DNA from: an uncultured Clostridia bacterium
Lineage (GTDB): Bacteria; Bacillota; Clostridia; Oscillospirales; Ruminococcaceae
Length of the DNA: 64,000 nucleotides
Assembly: GCA_947383835.1 (NCBI GenBank)
Contig: CANDEV010000007.1
Coordinates: forward strand, 1 to 64,000
Direction of reading: 5' to 3'
The notes beneath the pieces were generated by a model that was given only the letters and a program-made list of their open reading frames with translations, ran no database searches and was not told the DNA's origin. Position numbers and translations under genes: made by a program. Shown here in pieces: positions 41,850 through 49,740 of the stretch. Each line of letters begins with the position of its first letter. Within the stretch, counting starts at the first letter, position 1.

Positions 41850-43202
41850 ATGAATTCTTTTGTAGAGGTTTACGACAGAATTCGGGATTACTGCTATGAT
41901 AAAATAGAAAAAAACGAATTTAACGATACCTCCTATAACCTATGGATAAGCCCGCTGAAGCCCGAAAGGCTGGACGGAAATGTCGCGTATTTCACCGTTT
42001 CAAACGAGTTTATCAAAAATACCTTTTCTAAAAATTACACCGACTTTTTCAAGGGCGCTTTAAAGGATATCCTTGGCTTCGACGTGGAAATAAATATCTC
42101 GGTAAAGGCTGCCGAAAATGAGGACGACAACGAGCCGAACGTTAAAAAAGCCGAGCTTATGGAGTCATTTTCAAATGCTGAATACGGCTATACCTTCGGC
42201 ACTTTTATAGTCGGACGCTCCAACGAGTTCGCTTATGCTGCCTGTACCTCTGTGGCAAAATTTCCGGGAAGCACCTATAATCCTCTTTTTATATACGGTC
42301 CGTCGGGACTTGGCAAGACCCACCTTATGACTGCTATAAGTATGTACATCAAAGAGGAACGTCCCGGCACAAATATCATCTACGTTACGGGCGAAGCCTT
42401 TGCAAACGAGCTTATCAACGCCATTCAGCAGAAAAAGGACACCAGCCAGTTCCACCAGAAATACCGCAGCGCGGACGTGCTGCTTGTGGACGACGTTCAG
42501 TTTATTGCGGGAAAGGAATCAACACAGGAGGAATTTTTCCACACCTTTAACGAGCTTCACAATCTCGGCAAGCAGATCGTTCTTACCTCAGACCGTCCGC
42601 CAAAGGAAATGAAAACGCTGGAGGACAGGATCAGGACGCGCTTTGAGTGGGGACTTATCGCAGATATTTCCTCCCCTGATTTTGAAACAAGGGTCGCTAT
42701 CATACGCCGAAAGGCAGAGCTTTTGGACTTTATTATCCCTCCGGACGTGGGAGAATACATAGCTAACAAGCTGAAAACCAATATCCGTCAGCTTGAGGGC
42801 TGTGTTAAAAAGCTTAAGGCGGGGCAGCTTCTTATGGGTACGCCTCCTTCCATGGCGCAGGCGCAAAAGGCTGTAAACGAGATACTTTCCGAGGAGCAGG
42901 CTCCGCCGATCACGGTGGAAAGAGTCCTGAACGAGGTGGCAAGCGTTTATTCGGCAACAGCGGAGGAAATATGCTCAAAGAAGCGAAGCTCACAGATCTC
43001 AATGGCAAGAAAGGTCGCCTCCTACGTTATAAAGGAAGTTACCGATATGTCCTTTAAATCAATAGGACTGGAGCTTGGCGGCAGAGACCACAGCACTATA
43101 ATGTACTACTATGAAGATATACAGAAGATCATGAATAAGGACTCCCACACCAAAGAAATGATAGAGGACATAATAAAAAATCTCAAAAGCGTAAAGTATT
43201 GA
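41850..43202 (+). CDS. dnaA: Chromosomal replication initiator DnaA
   Basis: AAA+ protein that binds DnaA boxes and melts the origin. The 450-residue chain has the N-terminal helicase-interaction domain, a short linker, Walker A GPSGLGKT (150-157) and Walker B LLVDDVQF. The C-terminal DNA-binding domain carries ELGGRDHSTIMYYYE. GAGGGG precedes the ATG. It is transcribed towards oriC and dnaN. serC, not rpmH, lies divergently upstream. Confidence 0.98.
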   Translation: MNSFVEVYDRIRDYCYDKIEKNEFNDTSYNLWISPLKPERLDGNVAYFTVSNEFIKNTFSKNYTDFFKGALKDILGFDVEINISVKAAENEDDNEPNVKKAELMESFSNAEYGYTFGTFIVGRSNEFAYAACTSVAKFPGSTYNPLFIYGPSGLGKTHLMTAISMYIKEERPGTNIIYVTGEAFANELINAIQQKKDTSQFHQKYRSADVLLVDDVQFIAGKESTQEEFFHTFNELHNLGKQIVLTSDRPPKEMKTLEDRIRTRFEWGLIADISSPDFETRVAIIRRKAELLDFIIPPDVGEYIANKLKTNIRQLEGCVKKLKAGQLLMGTPPSMAQAQKAVNEILSEEQAPPITVERVLNEVASVYSATAEEICSKKRSSQISMARKVASYVIKEVTDMSFKSIGLELGGRDHSTIMYYYEDIQKIMNKDSHTKEMIEDIIKNLKSVKY

Positions 43203-43256
43203 ATCAATTAATAATTAATAATTTTTGCAATTTTTTATATTGCTGCAAAAAACTTT

Positions 43257-43360
43257 ATACTAATATCCAATTAAAAAGTGTATAAAAAATCAAGTAAAAG
43301 CTTTAATATGTGTGGTTTTGCGCAGATTTTTTATTTACACTTTTAATTGGAGATTAGTAT
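43257..43360. repeat. R3 palindromic element, copy 3
   Basis: 104-base palindrome, ends ATACTAAT/ATTAGTAT, just after the dnaA stop. It is of a second sequence subtype (AATTAAAAAGTGTATAAAAA, then GATTTTTTATTTACACTTTT) and is the reverse complement of copy 4 at 60948. Confidence 0.8.
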
Positions 43361-43365
43361 TAAAT

Positions 43366-43454
43366 ACCGCCCTGCCCCCTTGGGGGGCGTCAACAAAGTA
43401 AAATGCTGCTGTATCTAATATTGGGGGGACTCTCGCCGCGGGGCGTTCCCCGCT
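43366..43454 (-). repeat. R2 repeat, inverted
   Basis: Inverted R2 copy between the R3 palindrome and the DnaA boxes: CGCCCTGCCCCCTTGGGGGG at the left and GACTCTCGCCGCGGGGCGTT then CCCCGC at the right. Confidence 0.7.
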
Positions 43455-43493
43455 AATATGTAAAGCTATGATTACTGACAGTTGTAATTTTAG

Positions 43494-43800
43494 TTTTCCA
43501 CATAGTGTGGAAAACAATGTGGAAAATCTGAAAAGCCGTTTTTACGCCATGTAATTCGTTACATTACTTTTTGTATAACGAATTTTTCCACCTCTTCCAC
43601 AAACAATTAAAAATCGGTTCAAATCAATATATACCGTCATTTAAGGTATGTGAGAAAAACTTACAGGAAAAAAATAACATTGATTTTCCACAAATTTATC
43701 CACTTTGACTTATGATTTAACATCTGCTTTTCCACCTTTTCAATAAGGGAAAAAATATTTGACATTTCCAACATTTTTCCCACATATACCCTATGGAAAA
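43494..43800. other. oriC: Chromosomal replication origin (oriC)
   Basis: The dnaA-dnaN gap contains a cluster of DnaA boxes: TTTTCCACA (43494-43502), TGTGGAAAA (43506-43514), TGTGGAAAA (43518-43526), TTTTCCACA (43684-43692) and TTATCCACT (43696-43704). Further partial TTCCAC motifs lie near 43585-43600 and 43730. Surrounding AT-rich stretches could unwind. Position between dnaA and dnaN is the standard Firmicute arrangement. Confidence 0.85.
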
Positions 43801-44040
43801 TCAAAGCTTGTCCCTAAAAGGGATAGGAGCGGTTTTCAACACTTCCGACATTACTACTGCTGCTGCTGTTTATAACTTATCATTGTTGTTTTTAACGGCG
43901 CAGCTCCATATAAAATTTTCTGAAATTGCAAATAAGGCGGCGGAAAAAATTCTGTCCTCCGCTTATGTTTTCTTATTGGGCAATTACGGAAAAAATATAT
44001 ATCGAAGCATCAATATTTATAGGAAAGGAAAATTCTATCA

Positions 44041-45147
44041 ATGAAATTCTTATGCAAACAGGCGGAGCTGAACGAAGCGCTTGCAAACGTTTCGAGAGCA
44101 GTTCCGCAGAAGTCCCCGATATCAGCTTTGGAGGGGGTAAAAATTTATCTTAATAAAAATATGCTGGAGCTTACTGGCTACGATCTGGAGCTTGGCATAC
44201 AAACCAAAATAGAAGTGGTTTCAGAGGACGTGGGGGAGTTTATCCTCAACAGCAAGCTTTTCAGCGAGATAGTCCGCAAAATGCCCTCCGAGACTATTGA
44301 AATTGAGGTCAGAAGCGATCTTTCCACAATTATAAGGGGCGAAAAGGCGGAGTACAGCATAGCGGCTCTTCCTGCGGACGAGTACCCCTCTATACCCGAC
44401 CATGACACGGGCGATAACTTTACTATCTCGCAGGCTATGCTTAGAAATATGATAAATCAGACGATTTTTGCCGTTGCGGTAGTAGATAACAAGCCCATTT
44501 TAACGGGCGAGCTTTTTGACATTATGGATCACAATTTCAATCTTGCTGCAATTGACGGTTTCCGTCTTGCGGTACGGTCAGAGCATATCGAGTCGGATAA
44601 TCACTACAATTTTGTTGTAAAGGCAAAAGCCTTGTCTGAAGTTTCAAAGCTTTTAAAGGACGACGGCGAGGAGACTGTTACAATGCACGTATCCAAAAAG
44701 CACATCACCTTTGAGATAGGGAAGTATATGGTGCTTTCAAGGCTTTTGGAGGGCGAGTTCCACAATTATAAGGGTTCTATCCCCGCAAATCACAACACGG
44801 AAATTATTCTCAATACAAGAGACCTGATAAGCAGTTTGGAGCGTTGTATGCTTCTTATAAACGAAAAAACCAAGGCTCCCGTAAGATGTCTTTTTAAGGA
44901 CGGTACAGTAAAGATCTCCTGTTCAACGGCATTGGGCAAGCTTAACGACGAGTTCGGCGCGGATATATCAGGTCCCTCGGTTGAGATAGGTTTTAACTGC
45001 CGTTATCTTCTGGACGCGCTGAAAGCCTCCGAGTCTGACAGGGTAAGGCTTCTTCTTAACGGCGGACTTTCGCCTATGAAGATAGTTCCAATGGAAGGCA
45101 ATGCATATGTATTTTTGGTACTTCCAATGCGGCTTAAATCAGAATAG
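44041..45147 (+). CDS. dnaN: DNA polymerase III beta subunit (sliding clamp)
   Basis: Ring-shaped processivity clamp. The 368-residue protein has the three clamp domains: it starts MKFLCKQAELNEALANVSRA and ends with PMKIVPMEGNAYVFLVLPMRL. AGGAAAG precedes the ATG. Confidence 0.97.
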   Translation: MKFLCKQAELNEALANVSRAVPQKSPISALEGVKIYLNKNMLELTGYDLELGIQTKIEVVSEDVGEFILNSKLFSEIVRKMPSETIEIEVRSDLSTIIRGEKAEYSIAALPADEYPSIPDHDTGDNFTISQAMLRNMINQTIFAVAVVDNKPILTGELFDIMDHNFNLAAIDGFRLAVRSEHIESDNHYNFVVKAKALSEVSKLLKDDGEETVTMHVSKKHITFEIGKYMVLSRLLEGEFHNYKGSIPANHNTEIILNTRDLISSLERCMLLINEKTKAPVRCLFKDGTVKISCSTALGKLNDEFGADISGPSVEIGFNCRYLLDALKASESDRVRLLLNGGLSPMKIVPMEGNAYVFLVLPMRLKSE

Positions 45148-45253
45148 CGGGGAAGCCCCCGCAGGCAGAGTCGCGAGGAAGCCCTCGCAGGCAGAGTCCC
45201 CCCAATGTTAATTGATATAAGAATTTTTTTGTTAAGCCCCCCAAGGGGGCGAG
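45147..45253 (+). repeat. R2 repeat
   Basis: R2 copy starting at the dnaN stop codon, with tandem GGGGAAGCCCCCGCAGGCAG units and the terminal stem AAGCCCCCC/AAGGGGGCG. Confidence 0.75.
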
Positions 45254-45299
45254 TTAATGATATGTATAATTGATTTAAATTATTGCAAAGAGGAATAAT

Positions 45300-45509
45300 A
45301 TGGATAGTGAAGTTAAGATTACCACCGAATACATTAAGCTTGATCAGCTTCTGAAATTTTCGGGAGCTGTGACTATAGGCTCAGAGGCAAAGGAGATAAT
45401 TGCTGCGGGCAGTGTAAAGGTAAACGGTGAGGTCTGCACCATGCGCGGGAAAAAAATACGTGCGGGAGATACAGTTACTGTATACGATAAGGATATTTCT
45501 ATTAAATAA
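45300..45509 (+). CDS. yaaA: S4-domain protein YaaA (RlbA)
   Basis: A 69-residue S4 RNA-binding protein (YIKLDQLLKFSGAVTIGSEA, then VKVNGEVCTMRGKKIRAGD) found between dnaN and recF in most Firmicutes. It is thought to act in ribosome assembly. AGAGG precedes the ATG. Confidence 0.93.
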   Translation: MDSEVKITTEYIKLDQLLKFSGAVTIGSEAKEIIAAGSVKVNGEVCTMRGKKIRAGDTVTVYDKDISIK

Positions 45510-45534
45510 ATACAAAATGTAAAAGGAGTTTCCC

Positions 45535-46653
45535 GTGACTGTAAACAGTATTTATGCCGACGGCTATAAAAATCTGAAGCAAGTTAATATTGATCTCGAT
45601 CCGAAAATGAACATTATCTGCGGCGAGAATGCCCAAGGGAAAACCAACCTTATTGAAGCGGTCTGGCTTTGCTCCGGCTGCCGTTCTTTCCGAGGGACAA
45701 GAGACAAGGATATGATCTGCTTCGACGGAGACGTATCGAGAGTTTCGGTGAATTTTCAAAATTCCCGCAGAATGGAAAATATTGAGTTTATCCTTAAAAA
45801 AGGCGCTGTAAAGGAAAAAAACATTACACTTAACGGCATAAAAAACGACCGCCTTTCAAAGCTTTTCGGGGAATTTAAATGCGTGGTTTTTACTCCGGAG
45901 GATCTGAATATTACAAAAGGTTCTCCCGACAACAGGAGGAATTTTCTTGATATTGCTATTTCCCAGATAAAGCCTTCATATATAAACGCGCTGAAAAAAT
46001 ACAACGGTATTTTGCAGCAGCGCAACTCACTTCTTAAAAGCATGAGTACCGTCCACGGCAGCGATACAAAATATCTGGACGTTTGGAACGAACAGCTTGC
46101 GGAGGCGGGAGCGTTTATTTCGGTGCTCCGATATAACTACTGCAAGACCCTTAATGAACAGGCAAATAAGCTGTATAATTTGATTACTGACAGTAAAGAA
46201 AATTTACAAATATACTATCAGTCAACGGTTTATGATAATTTGGAGGGTGAGACCGACACCAAAAACAAGCTTGCAAATATGTACATCAGAAAGCTTAAGG
46301 ACACTGCCGAGAACGACAAAAAAATGGGCTACACGGGGTCGGGCGTCCACCGCGACGATATGCACGCTTTTGTGAACGGCATTTCTCTGCGGGACTTCGG
46401 TTCTCAGGGGCAGTCACGTTCCGCGGCTTTGGCTTTAAAGCTTGCTCATGCCAAAATTTTAAAGGCGGAGCAGGGGGAGTACCCCGTAATGCTTCTTGAC
46501 GATGTTTTGTCGGAGCTTGATTCGACCCGTCAGAAATTTATTCTGAATAATATAGACGATATGCAGGTAATTATTACCTGCTGTGACAGCCGTCCCATAA
46601 CAGACCTGCGGGACGGGAAAGTTTTCACGGTTGAGAACGGGAGGGTGGAATAA
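45535..46653 (+). CDS. recF: DNA replication and repair protein RecF
   Basis: SMC-like ATPase that helps load RecA at gaps. The 372-residue protein has Walker A GENAQGKT (30-37), the ABC-type signature region SQGQSRSAALALKLA and Walker B LLDDVLSELD. The start is GTG 45535, eight bases after AAAAGGAG. Its stop overlaps the next start (TAATG). Confidence 0.96.
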   Translation: MTVNSIYADGYKNLKQVNIDLDPKMNIICGENAQGKTNLIEAVWLCSGCRSFRGTRDKDMICFDGDVSRVSVNFQNSRRMENIEFILKKGAVKEKNITLNGIKNDRLSKLFGEFKCVVFTPEDLNITKGSPDNRRNFLDIAISQIKPSYINALKKYNGILQQRNSLLKSMSTVHGSDTKYLDVWNEQLAEAGAFISVLRYNYCKTLNEQANKLYNLITDSKENLQIYYQSTVYDNLEGETDTKNKLANMYIRKLKDTAENDKKMGYTGSGVHRDDMHAFVNGISLRDFGSQGQSRSAALALKLAHAKILKAEQGEYPVMLLDDVLSELDSTRQKFILNNIDDMQVIITCCDSRPITDLRDGKVFTVENGRVE

Positions 46654-46907
46654 TGTATCTGCACTTAGGCGAGGAGACTGTTGTGCGTACAAAGGATATA
46701 ATCGGTATTTTTAATATCGAAAATACCTCCGTCAGCAAGCATACTAAGGAATTTTTGGCGCACTCCGAAAAGGGAGGAAAGGTTTTCAATGTCAGCTATG
46801 AGATGCCTAAGTCATTTATTGTTTGCGAAAGCGGGGATAAGGAAACTGTTTATATTTCCCAAATATCCGTTGCTACCCTAAAGAAGAGGTCAAAAATATT
46901 AAATTGA
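46653..46907 (+). CDS. remB: Extracellular matrix regulator RemB (DUF370)
   Basis: An 84-residue protein of the RemA/RemB family (YLHLGEETVVRTKDIIGIFN, then ISQISVATLKKR). In Bacillus the same gene (yaaB) lies between recF and gyrB. RemB is linked to matrix gene control. Translation is coupled to recF. Confidence 0.9.
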   Translation: MYLHLGEETVVRTKDIIGIFNIENTSVSKHTKEFLAHSEKGGKVFNVSYEMPKSFIVCESGDKETVYISQISVATLKKRSKILN

Positions 46908-46983
46908 TTTTGTATATAATTATATAAATAATACTTTTAGTAAATAAAATCTTGCAGAAAATTCTGCGAAAGGAAGTAAAGAA

Positions 46984-48915
46984 ATGCCCGATATCCAAAA
47001 GTACGACGAAAATCAGATACAGGTCCTGGAGGGACTTGAAGCGGTAAGAAAACGTCCCGGAATGTATATAGGCTCAACAGGACCCAAGGGACTTCACCAC
47101 CTTGTCTATGAAATTGTTGACAACGCTATCGATGAGGCTTTGGCAGGGTACTGCTCACAGATAGACGTTGATATCCTGCCGGATAATATAATCTGCGTTT
47201 CCGACAACGGCCGCGGTATACCTACAGGTATCCACCCCAAGGAGGGTATTTCCGCAGCGACTGTCGTGTACACGATCCTTCACGCGGGAGGAAAATTCGG
47301 CGGCGGCGGATATAAGGTAGCGGGCGGACTTCACGGCGTTGGCGCGTCCGTTGTAAACGCTCTTTCCGAATGGCTGGAGATCACAGTCAAGGACGGAAAG
47401 AACGTCCATTATCAGCGTTTCCATAACGGCGGAAAATACGACGAGCCTCTTAAAATAATAGGCGAGACCACAGAGACGGGTACTACGGTAAAGTTTAAAG
47501 CCGATCCCGCAATTTTTGAAGAAACTACGGAGTACGAATACGAGGTGCTTTTGAAACGTTTGCGTGAACAGGCTTTTCTTAACGCGGGAATTAAAATCGT
47601 CTTTTCGGACAAGCGCAATGCTGACGATGTAAAGTCTGAGACCTTGCACTACGAGGGCGGCATTAAGCAGTTTGTTGAGCATATCCACAATACAAGGGGA
47701 CTTGAGCCTCTTGCGGAAGAGGTAATTTATGTTGGCGGCACACAGGGGGATTCCACCGCCGAGGTCGCTTTGATGTACAACGACAGCTATAACGAGCTTA
47801 TTTTGTCCTTTGCAAACAATATCCACACCACCGACGGCGGAAGTCATGAAACAGGCTTCAAAAACGCTTTGACAAAGGTCATTAACGAATACGGAAAAAA
47901 ATTCAACCTTTTAAAGGACGGCGACAAGCTTCTCGGCGACGACGTTCGGGAGGGTCTTACCGCAATAGTTTCGGTAAAGCTTACGGACTGTGAGTTTGAG
48001 GGTCAGACAAAGGGCCGTCTCGGCAATCCGGAGGTGCGCCCGTTCGTTGAAAATATGGTGACGGAAAAGCTTATGTGCTATCTGGAGGAAAATCCTGCCG
48101 TTGCAAGAGCTATCTTTGACAAGTCACAGGCTGCACAGCGGGCGAGAGAAGCGGCGAAAAAGGCAAGAGAAACAGCCCGCCGCAAATCGGCAATGGAGTC
48201 CGCTTCACTTCCCGGAAAGCTTGCGGACTGCTCCGAAAAGGACGTTGAATTTACCGAAATTTATATCGTCGAGGGAGACTCTGCGGGCGGCTCCGCAAAG
48301 CAGGGTCGGGACAGGCGTTATCAGGCTATCCTGCCTCTTTGGGGAAAAATGCTGAACGTTGAAAAGGCGCGTATTGATAAGGTATACGGCAATGAAAAGC
48401 TTATGCCTGTGGTTACTGCGCTGGGCACGTCCATAGGCGAGGATTTTGATATATCAAAGCTCCGCTACGGAAAAATAATCATTATGGCGGACGCCGACGT
48501 TGACGGCAGTCATATCAGGACGCTGCTGCTGACTTTCTTTTTCAGATTTATGCGTCCCCTTATTTCAAACGGCAATGTTTATATTGCACAGCCGCCGCTT
48601 TTCAAGGTTTTCAGGGGCAAGCAGATAAGGTACGCCTTTTCAGACCCCGAAAGAGATAAGTATATCGAGGAATTAAAGGGCGGAAATGAAAACGCAAAGG
48701 TGGAAGTCCAGAGATATAAAGGTCTTGGTGAAATGGATCCCGAACAGCTTTGGGAGACTACAATGGATCCCGAGACAAGGACAATGCTCCGTGTTACAAT
48801 GGAGGACGCTGTCAAGGCGGACGAGATATTCACAATTCTTATGGGCGACAAGGTTTTGCCCAGACGTGAATTTATTGAAAAGAACGCGAAATACGTTCAA
48901 TCCCTTGATATTTAG
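46984..48915 (+). CDS. gyrB: DNA gyrase subunit B
   Basis: ATPase subunit of gyrase. The 643-residue protein has the GHKL ATP site (EIVDNAIDEALAGYC and GRGIPTGIHPKEGISAA), the TOPRIM motif VEGDSAGGSAKQGRDRRYQA and DADVDGSHIRTLLLTFFFR. GAAAGGAAG precedes the ATG. Confidence 0.98.
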   Translation: MPDIQKYDENQIQVLEGLEAVRKRPGMYIGSTGPKGLHHLVYEIVDNAIDEALAGYCSQIDVDILPDNIICVSDNGRGIPTGIHPKEGISAATVVYTILHAGGKFGGGGYKVAGGLHGVGASVVNALSEWLEITVKDGKNVHYQRFHNGGKYDEPLKIIGETTETGTTVKFKADPAIFEETTEYEYEVLLKRLREQAFLNAGIKIVFSDKRNADDVKSETLHYEGGIKQFVEHIHNTRGLEPLAEEVIYVGGTQGDSTAEVALMYNDSYNELILSFANNIHTTDGGSHETGFKNALTKVINEYGKKFNLLKDGDKLLGDDVREGLTAIVSVKLTDCEFEGQTKGRLGNPEVRPFVENMVTEKLMCYLEENPAVARAIFDKSQAAQRAREAAKKARETARRKSAMESASLPGKLADCSEKDVEFTEIYIVEGDSAGGSAKQGRDRRYQAILPLWGKMLNVEKARIDKVYGNEKLMPVVTALGTSIGEDFDISKLRYGKIIIMADADVDGSHIRTLLLTFFFRFMRPLISNGNVYIAQPPLFKVFRGKQIRYAFSDPERDKYIEELKGGNENAKVEVQRYKGLGEMDPEQLWETTMDPETRTMLRVTMEDAVKADEIFTILMGDKVLPRREFIEKNAKYVQSLDI

Positions 48916-49002
48916 CGGGGAACGCCCCGCGGCGAATGTCACCCCCAATGCAAAATACAGTAATTTATTTAATTTATCAAGCCCCCTCAAAGGGGGCGGT
49001 TA
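48915..49002 (+). repeat. R2 repeat
   Basis: Typical R2 copy from the gyrB stop: GCGGGGAACGCCCCGCGGCG, GTCACCCCCAATGCAAAATA and the stem AAGCCCCCTC/AAAGGGGGCGG. Confidence 0.8.
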
Positions 49003-49040
49003 AAAAATTATAGAATATAAATAATAAGGACGGTGAATAA

Positions 49041-49688
49041 ATGGGAATTTTAAACGAAATGTTCGGAGACGGTGAAAATCTTTCCGAAAAAGCGGAGGGA
49101 GAGCTTTTAGCCGCAGGGGACTATATCAGCGAAAAAACGAAAATGCTTGCGGGATATAAGGAATTCCGCAAAAGATATGTTATGAAAAATCTTTTGCTGC
49201 GGCTTTTTATAGTTGCGCTTGCAATGGCTTCCTCGGTGTTTATGCTTGTGACAAGTCCGTCTGGGCAGAGGGATGTCCCCGTTTTCTGCCTTGTTTTGTG
49301 TGTTGCTATCGGGGCGTACTTTATAAGCCAGTCCGTGAGCAATAAAAAGAAATATATGAAAGGTGTGGACAGCCTTGAGGGTATTCCTTACTATGCGGAA
49401 ATTTACACCGATAAAATAAAAATTTCCGATATGTCCCCAATTGAGGAAATTGCTGAAGAAACCCAAAGCGAAACGGAGACGGAAAGTCTTCACGAAGAAG
49501 AACACCCCACAACGGTGATACATCTTGATTCCCCGATTGTTGACTTATTGGATAAAAATGAAATATTTATACTTATAGTAAAAAAATCCTATGTGTTTAT
49601 AATTCCCAAATCCGCTTTTTCGGAGGAAGATGCCCAAAAGGTTAAAGAAAAGCTTTCCACAATAATGGGAATAAGATATAAGACATAA
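49041..49688 (+). CDS. YcxB-like membrane protein
   Basis: A 215-residue protein with two membrane helices (about 50-70 and 76-97). A C-terminal YcxB-like cytoplasmic domain ends in KSYVFIIPKSAFSEEDAQKV. An acidic linker (EETQSETETES) separates strands. It lies between gyrB and gyrA, an unusual place for such a gene. Its function is unknown. Confidence 0.75.
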   Translation: MGILNEMFGDGENLSEKAEGELLAAGDYISEKTKMLAGYKEFRKRYVMKNLLLRLFIVALAMASSVFMLVTSPSGQRDVPVFCLVLCVAIGAYFISQSVSNKKKYMKGVDSLEGIPYYAEIYTDKIKISDMSPIEEIAEETQSETETESLHEEEHPTTVIHLDSPIVDLLDKNEIFILIVKKSYVFIIPKSAFSEEDAQKVKEKLSTIMGIRYKT

Positions 49689-49740
49689 ATCGACTTTGCA
49701 GATACGCATAAAATATATGATTAACAAGGAGTTGTATAAT

